Positions 45,049 to 53,950 are shown, numbered from the stretch's first letter. The stretch is DNA of 64,000 nucleotides from an uncultured Rhodospirillales bacterium (GCA_903924855.1 CAIYCW010000040.1:62001-126000); one strand, 5' to 3'. Notes: a model not told the origin generated them from the letters alone. Numbers and translations: made by a program.

Positions 45049-45063
45049 CCGGGCGCGAGTGTC

Positions 45064-45320
45064 GGGTAAGGCTTCGGTTTGCGGGACGTTGGCCTTCGGC
45101 CCGACCAGGGCGCCGCCCTGGACCCGCAAGGGGCAGTGGCCCCTTGACCCATTATATGATCCCTGACGTCTGAGGGGGTTATGACCGGCGTTTGCCGGTC
45201 ACAACCCCCTCAGACGTCAGGGATAAACTCATGCAGGTCCAGGACCGCCGGTCCTGGTAGGTCCAGGGCAAAGCCCTGGTCCGGCCGAAGGCCCTGCTCC
45301 CACAAACCGAAGCCTCACCC
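45064..45320. repeat. 257-bp nested palindromic element downstream of fhs
   Basis: The core is a 31-bp inverted repeat (45159-45189 with 45194-45224, 30 of 31 pairs, 4-base loop GTTT). Outer arms 45064-45124 and 45260-45320 are complementary at about 51 of 61 positions. Between them are smaller dyads such as AAGGGGCAGTGGCCCCTT and GGACCGCCGGTCC. It fills the whole convergent gap between fhs and the phosphodiesterase. It can act as a bidirectional terminator but is far larger than needed, resembling a MITE/REP-type mobile palindrome. Confidence 0.85.
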
Positions 45321-45325
45321 AGCCA

Positions 45326-46150
45326 TCACGGCCGGCCGGGATAATCCGGATCGGGCAGGAACGGGAACGGGCCTGGGTAGTCTTCCACGTAGACGGTATG
45401 GGTGATCAGCCCGTCATCGGGCATGTCGGTGATGACGTGGAAGGCAGCGGGTTCGAGGTTCCAGAAGCCTGGGTCATCGCCGAGGGTGAACTCCACCTGA
45501 TGGGCGACGGAGGGGCCGATCGAGGCGATGGCATGCGCCACCTGAGCGGTGATCGGGCGATGGTGATGGCCGCAGAGGATGCGTTTCACCTGGGGGTGTT
45601 TGGCGATGATGGCGGTGAAGCCCTGCGGGTTCTGCAGGTTGATCTTGTCCATATGCCGGATGCCGCAGGCGAAGGACGGGTGGTGCATGGCGACGATGGT
45701 GGGGGTGGAAGTGTCCGCGGCCAGCGTGGCATCGAGCCAGGCGAGGCGTTCGGCGCAGAGTGTGCCGGCTCCGCTGCCGGGGATGACGGTGTCGAGCATC
45801 ACCAGGCGGTGGCCGGCCACCATGGCGGTGTATTGCACGAAATCCGGATGATCATTCACGCCGGGCAGATGTTTGAGCTGGGCTTTCAGCGCCTCACGCC
45901 GGTCATGATTGCCGGGGATGACATAGACCGGCACCTTGATCAGCCGGCCCAGCATATCGGCCAGCATGGCGTATTCGGAATCAAGCCCGTTGTCGGTGAG
46001 ATCGCCGGTGATGACCACCGCATCCGGCGTCTGCCTCAGCCGCGCCACCGCGCGCAGCGCGCGTTCGGTGAGCATGTTGGTCTCGGCGGTGCGATAGGCT
46101 GCAAGCCCCAGCGGGCGGATGTGCAGATCGGTGAGATGGACAAGGATCAT
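45326..46150 (-). CDS. GpdQ-like metallophosphodiesterase
   Basis: 274 residues, class III cyclic-nucleotide/glycerophosphodiester phosphodiesterase fold. Two-metal site motifs are complete: LTDLHI (D-x-H), TGDLTDNG, IPGNHDRR, AMHHP and CGHHHR. The overall pattern resembles GpdQ, which hydrolyses glycerophosphodiesters to glycerol-3-phosphate. Its position after ugpA-ugpE-ugpB supports use of imported glycerophosphodiesters, cleaved in the cytosol (no signal peptide). CpdA-like cAMP phosphodiesterase is the alternative. GAGAG precedes the ATG at 46150. Confidence 0.88.
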   Translation of the reverse strand: MILVHLTDLHIRPLGLAAYRTAETNMLTERALRAVARLRQTPDAVVITGDLTDNGLDSEYAMLADMLGRLIKVPVYVIPGNHDRREALKAQLKHLPGVNDHPDFVQYTAMVAGHRLVMLDTVIPGSGAGTLCAERLAWLDATLAADTSTPTIVAMHHPSFACGIRHMDKINLQNPQGFTAIIAKHPQVKRILCGHHHRPITAQVAHAIASIGPSVAHQVEFTLGDDPGFWNLEPAAFHVITDMPDDGLITHTVYVEDYPGPFPFLPDPDYPGRP

Positions 46151-46207
46151 CGTGTGCTCTCAGGGTTCAACGAAAATTCAGCCATTGGCGAAAAGAGAAA
46201 GCAAGAC

Positions 46208-46320
46208 GGTTCTTTTTTGAAAAAAAGAACCAAAAAACTTCTGTCAGCCTGGTGCCGCGCCGAGGGTGGGCGCGGCACCAAATGATGAAAGTCTTTTGCT
46301 TCTTTTCTTCAGAAAAGAAG
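46208..46320. repeat. Composite poly-T/poly-A hairpin repeat, copies 3 and 3'
   Basis: Two poly-T hairpins, GGTTCTTTTTT/AAAAAAGAACC (46208-46231) and CTTCTTTTCT/AGAAAAGAAG (46299-46320), flank a GC-rich hairpin GGTGCCGCGCC/GGCGCGGCACC (46251-46279). The flanking leads CAAAAAACTT and AAAGTCTTTTGC face each other, so the whole is a composite inverted arrangement. It lies between ugpB and the phosphodiesterase gene and may attenuate read-through. Confidence 0.8.
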
Positions 46321-46336
46321 TTCTTGCCTTCACCTC

Positions 46337-47656
46337 TTACTGCGGCAGCTTCAGAGCCGTCTGTTCCACATACGGGCGCAGCAGCTCGTTGGCGGCCTTC
46401 TGGGCTGCTTCCATCGCTTCCGGCACCTTCGCCTTGCCTGACAGCACGGCCTGGATCTGGTCTTCGATCGCCTTGCGCACGCCCACCGTGTTGAAGGTGG
46501 CGAACCACGGCGTGGCGTAGGCGAGCTGATCAACGGCCACCTTCGCATCCGGGTTCTTCGCAAGGTACTCCTTCATCTCCGGCAGGTCATAGGCGGCCAT
46601 GCGCGGGGCGAAATAGCCGGTGAAGCGGCTCCAGCCACCATCGACCTCGGGGCTGGTCAGGTAGGAGATCAGCTTCCACGCGGCGGCCTGGCGCTCCGGC
46701 GTGTTGCCGGTCGGGATCAGCAGCGAGGCGCCGCCGATCGGCGCCGCGTTGCGGATGGCGCGCGGGATGAAGGCCACCTTGAACGGCAGCTTCATGTTGT
46801 CGCGCACGAAGCCCAGCACCCCGGTGGAGTTCACGATCATCGCGGCCCGGCCCGAGAAGAACGCGTTGGCCACCGCATTGGCGTCGTTCACGCCTTCCGG
46901 CATCACGTGATGCTTGTGCACCAGATCGTCCATGAACTGCACGGCGCCGATCGTGCTGGGCGTGTTGTAATACACCTCACCGCCCCAGCCGCGATTGTAG
47001 TAATCGCCGCCGTTGGACATGGCGAGGCCCGACGTCACCCAGCCCAGCGTGTCGTAGCTGGAGATCAGTTCGAGGCCCGCGCGGGTGATGGTGGTGCCAT
47101 CGCGCTTGGTCAGTTTCTTCGCGGCATCCACCCATTCCTGCCAGGTCACCGGCGGCTTCTCGGGGTCGAGGCCTACTTCTTTGAAGGCATCCGTGTTGTA
47201 ATACAGGATCGGCGTCGAGTTCTGGAACGGCACGCCATAGACATGGCCGTTCTCCATCGCGTTCTGCCGCACCGCGGGGAAGAAGCGCTCGATGAAGGCC
47301 TGATCGGTCAGCCCGTCCTTGGCGATCAGCGCGCTGAGGTCGGTCGCCGCATTGGTGATCACGTATTCACGGATGAAGTTGGCGCTCATCAGCACCACCG
47401 CCGGCGGCTTGCCGGCCTGGATGGCGGCGCGGGTCTTGAGGTTGGTGTCGTCATAGGCGCCGGTGTAGACGGCGGTCGCGTGCACGTCGGACTGCGAGGC
47501 GTTGAACGCATCGACCAGGCGGGTCATCTCGACGGCGAGCTTGCCCTGCACGGGCACCGGGAAGAAGAAATCGATCTCGGTGGCGGCCTGGGCCACCCCC
47601 GACATCAGGCTGGTGGCGATCCCCAGGGCGAGGGCCGCGCGGGTGAGCATGCGCAT
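46337..47656 (-). CDS. ugpB: UgpB-like substrate-binding protein
   Basis: 439 residues. Periplasmic family 1 extracellular solute-binding protein with signal peptide MRMLTRAALALGIATSLMSGVAQA. TEIDFFFPVPVQGKLAVEMTRLVDAFNAS and the central GVPFQNSTPILYYNTDAFKEVGLDPEKPPVTW are typical of UgpB, which binds sn-glycerol-3-phosphate or its diesters. AGGAG precedes the ATG. It is third in the leftward ugpA-ugpE-ugpB cluster, 13 bases after ugpE. Assignment to glycerol-3-phosphate rather than another sugar rests on the family and on the neighbouring phosphodiesterase. Confidence 0.85.
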   Translation of the reverse strand: MRMLTRAALALGIATSLMSGVAQAATEIDFFFPVPVQGKLAVEMTRLVDAFNASQSDVHATAVYTGAYDDTNLKTRAAIQAGKPPAVVLMSANFIREYVITNAATDLSALIAKDGLTDQAFIERFFPAVRQNAMENGHVYGVPFQNSTPILYYNTDAFKEVGLDPEKPPVTWQEWVDAAKKLTKRDGTTITRAGLELISSYDTLGWVTSGLAMSNGGDYYNRGWGGEVYYNTPSTIGAVQFMDDLVHKHHVMPEGVNDANAVANAFFSGRAAMIVNSTGVLGFVRDNMKLPFKVAFIPRAIRNAAPIGGASLLIPTGNTPERQAAAWKLISYLTSPEVDGGWSRFTGYFAPRMAAYDLPEMKEYLAKNPDAKVAVDQLAYATPWFATFNTVGVRKAIEDQIQAVLSGKAKVPEAMEAAQKAANELLRPYVEQTALKLPQ

Positions 47657-47669
47657 GTGTTTCTCCTGT

Positions 47670-48488
47670 TTATTTCAGACCTGTTGAGACAAGGCTCGCC
47701 GTGAAGCGGCGCTGGAAGATCACGAACACCACCAGCAGGGGGGCGGCCACCAGCGCGGTGCCGGCTGCGATCACCCCCCAATCGCCACCGCTTTCGGAAC
47801 TCAGCGTGAAGCTCGCCAGACCCACCGTCAGCACCTGGTGGGCGGGCGAGGACACCGCCATCAGCGGCCAGAGGAACTCGTTCCAATGGCTGGTGACGGA
47901 GACCACGGCGAAGGCGGCCAGACCCGGCCGCGCGAGGGGGATCAGCAAATGGCGGATCACCTGCAGGCGGGACGCGCCATCGATGCGCGCCGCCTCCTCG
48001 AAATCGCGCGGGATGGAGCGGAAGGTCTGGCGCATCAGAAACACCCCGAAGGCGGAGGCGCAGTACGGGGCCGCGATGCCGGGCAGCGTGTCGAACAGGC
48101 CAAGCTGGGTGATCATCAGAAGGTTCGGCACCACCAGCACCGCCGGCGGCAGCAGCAGTTGCAGCAGGAACAGCACGAAGAGCGTGCCGCGGCCGCGGAA
48201 GTTCAGCCGCGCGAAGGCGTAGCCGGCCAGGCTCACGGTGATGGTCTGCACCGCCAGAATGCCGGCGCAGAGCAGCGCCGTGTTGAGATACCACAGCGGA
48301 AAATGCCCGCTCTGCCAGGCCTCGATGTAGTTGGCCACGTTGTACGGCCCATCCGGCCACAGCGAGGCCAGATCCAGCTGGCCGGACACGCTGCCCCGCA
48401 GGGCCGCCACCAGCATCCAGACAAACGGGATGATCCACAGCACGGCCGCAAGCACCGCCAGAGCGAGGCCCACGCGCTCAGCTTTCAT
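47670..48488 (-). CDS. ugpE: UgpE-like ABC permease
   Basis: 272 residues, six transmembrane segments. The MalG-type EAA loop is FEEAARIDGASRLQVIRHLLIPLARPG, which contacts the ATPase. The ATG at 48488 overlaps the end of ugpA by 11 bases (GGGG upstream), so the permeases are translationally coupled. It is the second permease of the glycerol-3-phosphate-type importer. Confidence 0.88.
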   Translation of the reverse strand: MKAERVGLALAVLAAVLWIIPFVWMLVAALRGSVSGQLDLASLWPDGPYNVANYIEAWQSGHFPLWYLNTALLCAGILAVQTITVSLAGYAFARLNFRGRGTLFVLFLLQLLLPPAVLVVPNLLMITQLGLFDTLPGIAAPYCASAFGVFLMRQTFRSIPRDFEEAARIDGASRLQVIRHLLIPLARPGLAAFAVVSVTSHWNEFLWPLMAVSSPAHQVLTVGLASFTLSSESGGDWGVIAAGTALVAAPLLVVFVIFQRRFTASLVSTGLK

Positions 48489-49380
48489 AATGAATGCCCC
48501 GCTCGAGGCTGCGCAGCGCCAGCACCGAGATCGCCAGCAGCCCGCCCACGCAGACCACGGTCGCGGCCGAGGCGAGGCCCGCATCGAGGTTCTGCTCGGC
48601 CTGCTGATAGATGTAGTAGAGGATCATGTTGGTGCTGTCGGACGGGCCACCGCCGGTCATCACGATCACATGGTCGATCTGCACCAGCGTGTTCACCAGG
48701 GCGATCACAGTCACAAAGCCGAAGGTGGGGCCCAGCAGCGGGATGGTGATGCGCCGCAGCCTTGTGAACAGACCCGCGCCATCGATCAGCGCGGCTTCGG
48801 TGTAATCGGCGGGAATACCGGCGAGCCCCGCCAGGAAGAACAGCATGTAATAGCCGGTGTTCTTCCAGATGGTGATGGCGATGATCGCACCCAGCGCCAG
48901 ATCGGGGCTGCCCAGCCAGTTGGTGGCAGGCCTGCCGAGCTTGGCCAGGTAATAATCCAGCAGCCCGCCGCCGGGCAGAAAGATGAACACGAACAACGCA
49001 GCCGCCGCCACCAGCGGGATCAGCTGCGGCATCAGCAGAATGGTGCGCAGCACGGCCACGAGGCGGGTCTGCGTGCGCAACGCCAGCGCAAACCCCAAGG
49101 CCAGCGCGATGCTGGGTAAGATCGTGCCCAGCGCATACAGCACTGTGTTGCCCACCGCCTTGGAGAAATGCGGATCGGCTTCCAGGCGCGCAAAATTGCC
49201 GAAGCCCCAGCTCGGCTCCTGGCCGAAGCGCTGCTCGACCAGGCTGCGCAACGTCACCCCGATCACCGGCCAATAGGTGAACATCGACAGCAGCACGAGC
49301 GACGGCGCCAGCAGCGCCAGGGCCAGCACGCCGGTTCGCAGCCCAGGGGAAGGACGCAAGGACAGGGTCACACACAACAT
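48478..49380 (-). CDS. ugpA: UgpA-like ABC permease
   Basis: 300 residues, six transmembrane segments of the MalF type. The EAA loop is YTEAALIDGAGLFTRLRRITIPLLGP. First gene of the leftward cluster, divergent from a TetR-family regulator 120 bases away that may control it. No ATP-binding subunit (UgpC) gene occurs anywhere in the cluster, so the importer must borrow an ATPase encoded elsewhere. The start ATG at 49380 has only a weak ribosome site; GTG at 49371 is possible. Confidence 0.87.
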   Translation of the reverse strand: MLCVTLSLRPSPGLRTGVLALALLAPSLVLLSMFTYWPVIGVTLRSLVEQRFGQEPSWGFGNFARLEADPHFSKAVGNTVLYALGTILPSIALALGFALALRTQTRLVAVLRTILLMPQLIPLVAAAALFVFIFLPGGGLLDYYLAKLGRPATNWLGSPDLALGAIIAITIWKNTGYYMLFFLAGLAGIPADYTEAALIDGAGLFTRLRRITIPLLGPTFGFVTVIALVNTLVQIDHVIVMTGGGPSDSTNMILYYIYQQAEQNLDAGLASAATVVCVGGLLAISVLALRSLERGIHYES

Positions 49381-49500
49381 CCGTTCACTGAGCGCGCACG
49401 CTACCCAAGCACCGAGATGCCCGCGTGACGCTCCGGCGACGCTTCAATGACATCGTCGCGCATCTGGCCTCGAAGCGGCGCGCTGCTGTATCACCCTGGC

Positions 49501-50154
49501 ATGCGGTTTTCCCCCGATGACCCGTCCACACGGCGCGAGAGCTATCATCACGGCAATCTGCGTGAGGCGTTGATCGAATGGGCCCTGCGGTTGATCGCAG
49601 AACAAGGCCCAACCGGCTTCACCTTCGCCGAGGTGGCGCGCGCGGCCGGCGTCAGCCCCGCCGCCCCCTACCGCCATTTCCGCGACCGCAACGCGCTGGT
49701 TGCGGAGATCGCGAAACGCGGCTTTGACCGCTTCACATTGCAGCTGGAAGCAGCCTGGGCGGAGGGACGGCCGGACCCGGTCACCGCGATCGAGAATGTG
49801 GGCCGCGCCTATCTCGCCTTCGCCCGCAGGGAACCCGCCGCCTACGCCGCCATGTTCGAGCCAGGCTTTCCCTTCGACCAGGACCCGGATCTGGTCCGCG
49901 CGTCAGAGCGCGCCTTCGGCGTGCTGCGCAAGGCGGCCGAGCATGCCTGCGCCAGCCCCGCCACCGCCCCCTTGGGCATGCGCCCGCCGGCTTTGATGGT
50001 GGCGCTGCATATCTGGTCGCAGGCGCATGGCACCGCCGCCCTGTTCATCGGCCGCAGCGAGGCGATGCGCCGCAAACTGCCGATGACACCGGAGGACCTG
50101 CTGGAATCGCATCTGCTGATCTATCTGCAATCCCTCGGCCTGTCGGCGCGATGA
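49501..50154 (+). CDS. TetR-family transcriptional regulator
   Basis: 217 residues. The N-terminal helix-turn-helix reads TFAEVARAAGVSPAAPYRHF within YHHGNLREALIEWAL. The C-terminal ligand domain resembles the WHG/TetR_C_33 type (AYLAFARREPAAYAAMF, HIWSQAHGTAALF). It is divergent from ugpA and is the likely local regulator. The start at 49501 (MRFSPDD) is placed by the family N-terminus; no clear ribosome site. Effector unknown. Confidence 0.88.
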   Translation: MRFSPDDPSTRRESYHHGNLREALIEWALRLIAEQGPTGFTFAEVARAAGVSPAAPYRHFRDRNALVAEIAKRGFDRFTLQLEAAWAEGRPDPVTAIENVGRAYLAFARREPAAYAAMFEPGFPFDQDPDLVRASERAFGVLRKAAEHACASPATAPLGMRPPALMVALHIWSQAHGTAALFIGRSEAMRRKLPMTPEDLLESHLLIYLQSLGLSAR

Positions 50155-50229
50155 GACCGAATTCATTTGACGCGCCGACCATCAGAGGCGCACGAATGTA
50201 AATGTGATAAACATTCACATGAGGGCGCC

Positions 50230-50661
50230 ATGGCGTTGATGAACGTGCTGCACGAGATTCCGCCCCCGTTCTGGGTGGCGGCTATGGTGTTCGGCTTTGT
50301 CTGGCACTGGCCTATTGGCCTGATCGTGCTGGCCTGGCTGGTGGCCACCGGCCGCATCGGCGGTCGGCGCTATATGATGCAGGCGGCGGATGGCTCTGCG
50401 TCACAACCCTGGCAGGGCATGGGCTGGGGCCCAGTGCAGGGCTTCCGCGGCTGGAAATGGGGCGGCAATGGCAGTGTCGGCCCGTCCGGGTCCACCCCCA
50501 ACTCGGCCTTTGACGAATACCGCGCCGAGACGCTGCGGCGCCTGGAGGAGGAGCACAAGGAGTTCCTGGAATACCTCGAACGCCTGCGCAAGGCGCGCGA
50601 CAAGGCCGAGTTCGACGCCTTCATGGCCGCCCGCCGCCAACCGCCGATGACCCAACCATAA
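50230..50661 (+). CDS. DUF2852-family membrane protein
   Basis: 143 residues. One hydrophobic segment (PPFWVAAMVFGFVWHWPIGLIVLAWLV), then a Gly/Trp-rich stretch (GMGWGPVQGFRGWKWGGNG) and a charged coiled-coil tail TLRRLEEEHKEFLEYLERLR ending in AEFDAFMAARR. This is the DUF2852 layout common in alphaproteobacteria; function unknown. GAGGG precedes the ATG at 50230; ATG 50239 is also possible. Confidence 0.85.
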   Translation: MALMNVLHEIPPPFWVAAMVFGFVWHWPIGLIVLAWLVATGRIGGRRYMMQAADGSASQPWQGMGWGPVQGFRGWKWGGNGSVGPSGSTPNSAFDEYRAETLRRLEEEHKEFLEYLERLRKARDKAEFDAFMAARRQPPMTQP

Positions 50662-50662
50662 C

Positions 50663-50750
50663 GTAGGGCGGGTCCACGACCCGCCTTGAAGGGTCCACGA
50701 CCCGCATTCCACACGGCGTGACAAGGGGGCGGGTCGTGGACCCGCCCTAC
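50663..50750. repeat. GTAGGGCGGGTC inverted repeat between convergent genes
   Basis: A 23-base arm at 50663-50685 is exactly complementary to 50728-50750, with an additional partial copy GGGTCCACGACCCGC inside the spacer. It starts 1 base after the DUF2852 stop and overlaps the last 4 bases of the monooxygenase gene. It probably works as a bidirectional terminator, and its form (GTAGGGCGGGT-x-CGACCCGCC) is a recurrent intergenic repeat type in proteobacteria. Confidence 0.85.
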
Positions 50751-52075
50751 GCGCGTGCCGCCGCCCCGCGATGCCCCTCCGGCAACCGCGCATGGCCAAA
50801 CAGCTTCTGCCGCAGCGGCCCCTGCCGATACGCCGTCTTGTAGACGCCGCGCTCCTGCAGCACCGGCACCACCAGATCCACGAAATCCGCCACACTCTCC
50901 GGCATCACCGTGCGCGACAGGTTGAACCCGTCCACATCCGCCTCCGCCACCCAGGCCTGCAGCGCATCCGCCACCGTCTCGGGCCCGCCCACGATCGGCC
51001 GCTGCCGGCTGCCCAACACAAAACTGTCGATCAGCCTCCGCTTGGTCCAGACCTGCGCCGCCCGCGTCGTCACCGACTCCACGTTGGACTGGTTGGCCTG
51101 CCCAGGCGCTGACGGGATCGGATCATCCAGATCGAGCTTGTCGAAATCGATCCCGATCGAGGCGGAGAAATGCGCGAGCGCCCCCTCCACGCTGGCATGG
51201 GCGCGATACTCCGCAAGCTTCTCCTCAGCCTCGGCATCGGTGCGGCCCACCACCACCGTGGCGCCCACGAACACCTTCAGCGGATGGCGTGCCCGCGCCC
51301 GCAGATCCGCCACCAGCTCCGCCACCTGGGGCTTGGCGGTGCCGTTGAGGAACACGCATTCGGCATGGGTTGCGGCGAACTGCCGACCGCGGGTGGAGGC
51401 ACCGGCCTGATACAGCAGCGGCGTGCGCTGCGGCGTCGGCGCACACAGATGCATCGCATCCATCGCGTAACGGCCGACCCCTTTCACCCGGCGGATCTTG
51501 GCGGGATCGGCGAACTGTGCAGGGCCGCCGCTCAGCGCATCCTCATCCCAGCTGCCTTCCCACAGCCGATACACCGTATCCAGATAATCATCCGCCCAGT
51601 CATAGCGCTCGTCATGCGGCACCTGCAGCACGAAGCCCATGGCACGCGCCGCACTGTCCAGATAGCCGGTGACGATGTTCCACCCGATCCGCCCATTGGT
51701 CAGCGCATCCAGCGTGGACATCCGCCGCGCGAAGATGAAGGGCGGCTCATAGGTGGTGGTGCAGGTCACCCCAAAGCCCAGATGCGTGGTCGCCGCCGCC
51801 ATCGCCGGCACCAGCATCAGCGGGTCGATCAGCGGCACCTGCACAGCATTGCGGATCGCAGCCTGCGGTCCGCCCCCCAGCACGTCATACACGCCCAGCA
51901 CATCGGCCAGGAACAGCCCGTCAAACAGGCCGCGCTCCAGCGTTCGGGCCAGGTCGATCCAGTAGGACAGTTCGGCATAGCGATGCGACTGGTCGCGCGG
52001 GTGCCGCCACAACCCCTGCTGGATATGCCCCACCGTTGCCATGTCGAAGGCGTTGAGCAGGATTTCACGCGCCAT
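50747..52075 (-). CDS. NtaA/SnaA/DszA-family FMN-dependent monooxygenase
   Basis: 442 residues, bacterial luciferase-like TIM barrel of the NtaA/SnaA/DszA subgroup that uses reduced FMN from a separate reductase. Subgroup motifs: GLFDGLFLADVLGVYD, THLGFGVTCTTTYEPPFIFARR and GRIGWNIVTGYLDSAARAMG. Known members oxidise nitrilotriacetate, EDTA, dibenzothiophene sulfone and related heteroatom compounds. It begins 4 bases after the last permease gene (AAGGA 8 bases upstream of the ATG at 52075), so it is the final gene of the ABC importer operon and should act on the imported compound. No flavin reductase gene is adjacent. Confidence 0.9.
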   Translation of the reverse strand: MAREILLNAFDMATVGHIQQGLWRHPRDQSHRYAELSYWIDLARTLERGLFDGLFLADVLGVYDVLGGGPQAAIRNAVQVPLIDPLMLVPAMAAATTHLGFGVTCTTTYEPPFIFARRMSTLDALTNGRIGWNIVTGYLDSAARAMGFVLQVPHDERYDWADDYLDTVYRLWEGSWDEDALSGGPAQFADPAKIRRVKGVGRYAMDAMHLCAPTPQRTPLLYQAGASTRGRQFAATHAECVFLNGTAKPQVAELVADLRARARHPLKVFVGATVVVGRTDAEAEEKLAEYRAHASVEGALAHFSASIGIDFDKLDLDDPIPSAPGQANQSNVESVTTRAAQVWTKRRLIDSFVLGSRQRPIVGGPETVADALQAWVAEADVDGFNLSRTVMPESVADFVDLVVPVLQERGVYKTAYRQGPLRQKLFGHARLPEGHRGAAARA

Positions 52076-52079
52076 CTGG

Positions 52080-53003
52080 TCAGTCCTTGCGATCGGATCT
52101 TGGGTCAAACGCGTGCTGCAGCCCATCGCCCAGGAAATTCACCGCAATCACGGTGATGAAGATCAGCAGCCCGGGATAGACCGCAAGGGCCGGCGCCGTC
52201 GTCACCAGCTCCTGCGCGTTGTTGAGCATGTTGCCCCAGGAGGGCGTGGGCGGCACCACGCCGAAGCCCAGAAAGCTCAGCACCGATTCCGCCAGGATCA
52301 CCCGCCCCACCGTCAGCGTGAAGGAGACGATGATCGGCGTTGCGATGTTGGGCAGGATATGGGTGCGCATCATGTAAAACGCCGAGGCCCCCGCCGCCCG
52401 CGCCGCGCGCACATAGTCGCGCTCGCGGATCTGCAGCGTGGCCGCGCGCACCAGCCGGGCGATGCTGGTCCAGTCAACGAGAGAGATGATCACCACGATG
52501 CGCCAGAACCCGGCCGCCCCGGAATGCGCGAATTCGCTGGAAAACCCGAGCTTGGTCAGATCCACCGCCCCCAGCACGATCAGCAGCGGCAGCAGCGGCA
52601 GCGCGATCATCCCATCGGTGAACCGCATCAGCGCCCCGTCCAGCCGCCCGCCGAAATAGCCGGCGATCACGCCCACAGTCACGCCGATCACCCCGCCCAG
52701 CAGCGTTGCCAGCAGCCCCACCAGCAGCGAGATCTGCCCGCCGATCATCAGCCGCAGCAGCACATCGCGCCCCGCCTCATCCATGCCGAGCAGATGGGTG
52801 GCACTCGGCGGGTCGAAGCGCGCGAACAGATCCGTGGCATCCGGATCGATGCCGGTGATCGCCTGCAGCGGAAACGCCGCCAGCACGAACAGCACCAGCA
52901 GCCCCAGCACCAACAGGCTGACCATCCCGCCGCGATGCCCGCGCAACCGCCGCCAGCGCAGGCGCCACACGCCGATCGCCTGATCCTGCATCACCTCGCT
53001 CAC
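52080..53003 (-). CDS. DppC/OppC-family ABC permease
   Basis: 307 residues, six transmembrane segments, inner-membrane permease of a peptide/opine/nickel-type importer. EAA loop: YVRAARAAGASAFYMMRTHILPN; the N-terminal MSEVMQDQAIGVWRLRWRRL is the usual cytosolic lead. Start is a GTG at 53003 overlapping the TGA of the preceding permease (GTGA). Confidence 0.92.
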   Translation of the reverse strand: MSEVMQDQAIGVWRLRWRRLRGHRGGMVSLLVLGLLVLFVLAAFPLQAITGIDPDATDLFARFDPPSATHLLGMDEAGRDVLLRLMIGGQISLLVGLLATLLGGVIGVTVGVIAGYFGGRLDGALMRFTDGMIALPLLPLLIVLGAVDLTKLGFSSEFAHSGAAGFWRIVVIISLVDWTSIARLVRAATLQIRERDYVRAARAAGASAFYMMRTHILPNIATPIIVSFTLTVGRVILAESVLSFLGFGVVPPTPSWGNMLNNAQELVTTAPALAVYPGLLIFITVIAVNFLGDGLQHAFDPRSDRKD

Positions 53004-53950
53004 AGCTTGATCCTCGGATCGAGCCAGGCATAGGCCAGATCCGCCGCCAGGTTGGACAGCAGCGTGATCAACGTCGCGAACAGCAACCCCACCAGCGCCA
53101 GGTTGAAATCGTTGGACAAGATGGCGTCATAGATCATCTTGCCCATGCCGGGCTGGGCAAACATCGTCTCGGTCAGCAACGCCCCGCTGAACAGCGTGCC
53201 GAAGCTCAGCGCCATCACCGTCAGCACCGGGATCATCGCGTTGCGCAGCGCATGGATCAGCACCACGCGCCCCTCGCCATTGCCCTTGGCGCGCGCGGTG
53301 CGGATGTGATCCATCCGCAACGTCTCGATCATGCTGGCGCGCACGAAGCGGGTGAAGCCGCCGGTGTTGGCCAAGGCCAGTGTCGCCACCGGCATGATCA
53401 GATGCCGCACCACATCCAGCAGGGACCCATCGCCCACCGTCTCCCGCCCGCTCGCCGGCAGCCAGTGCAGTTCCACGGCGAACACCAGGATCATCATCAA
53501 GGCCAGCCAGAACACCGGCACCGAAATGCCGGCAAAGGCTGCGAGGCTGATCAGGCTGTCCAGCCAGCCGCCCGGCCTGAGCGCCGAGACGATGCCAAGC
53601 CCCAGCGCCAGGATCACCGAGACCACAAAGCTGATCAGCATCAGCTTGCAGGTGGTCCAGAGTGCCGGCGCCAGCACCACCAGCACCGGCTGCGAATGGG
53701 TGCGCGAGAACCCCAGATCGCCCTGCAACGCCGCCAGCAGCCAATGCGCGTAGCGCAGCATCAGCGGCTGATCGAGCCCGTAGATCACCCGCAGCCGCGC
53801 CACCACTTCGGGCGAGGCACCGGGGTTGGAGGCGATCATCACATCCAGCGGATCGCCCGGCATCAGCCCGATCAGCCCGTAGATGACAAAGCTCATCACC
53901 AGCAGCACCAGCAGCGTCTGTCCCAGCCTGCGCAGGATGAAGCGTCGCAT
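53000..53950 (-). CDS. DppB/OppB-family ABC permease
   Basis: 316 residues. MRRFILRRLGQTLLVLLVMSFVIYGL is the typical first helix, LMPGDPLDVM the periplasmic motif and HIRTARAKGNGEGRVVLIHALRN the EAA loop. The start lies 1 base beyond the stop of the upstream ATPase gene. Works with the DppC-like partner. Confidence 0.93.
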   Translation of the reverse strand: MRRFILRRLGQTLLVLLVMSFVIYGLIGLMPGDPLDVMIASNPGASPEVVARLRVIYGLDQPLMLRYAHWLLAALQGDLGFSRTHSQPVLVVLAPALWTTCKLMLISFVVSVILALGLGIVSALRPGGWLDSLISLAAFAGISVPVFWLALMMILVFAVELHWLPASGRETVGDGSLLDVVRHLIMPVATLALANTGGFTRFVRASMIETLRMDHIRTARAKGNGEGRVVLIHALRNAMIPVLTVMALSFGTLFSGALLTETMFAQPGMGKMIYDAILSNDFNLALVGLLFATLITLLSNLAADLAYAWLDPRIKL

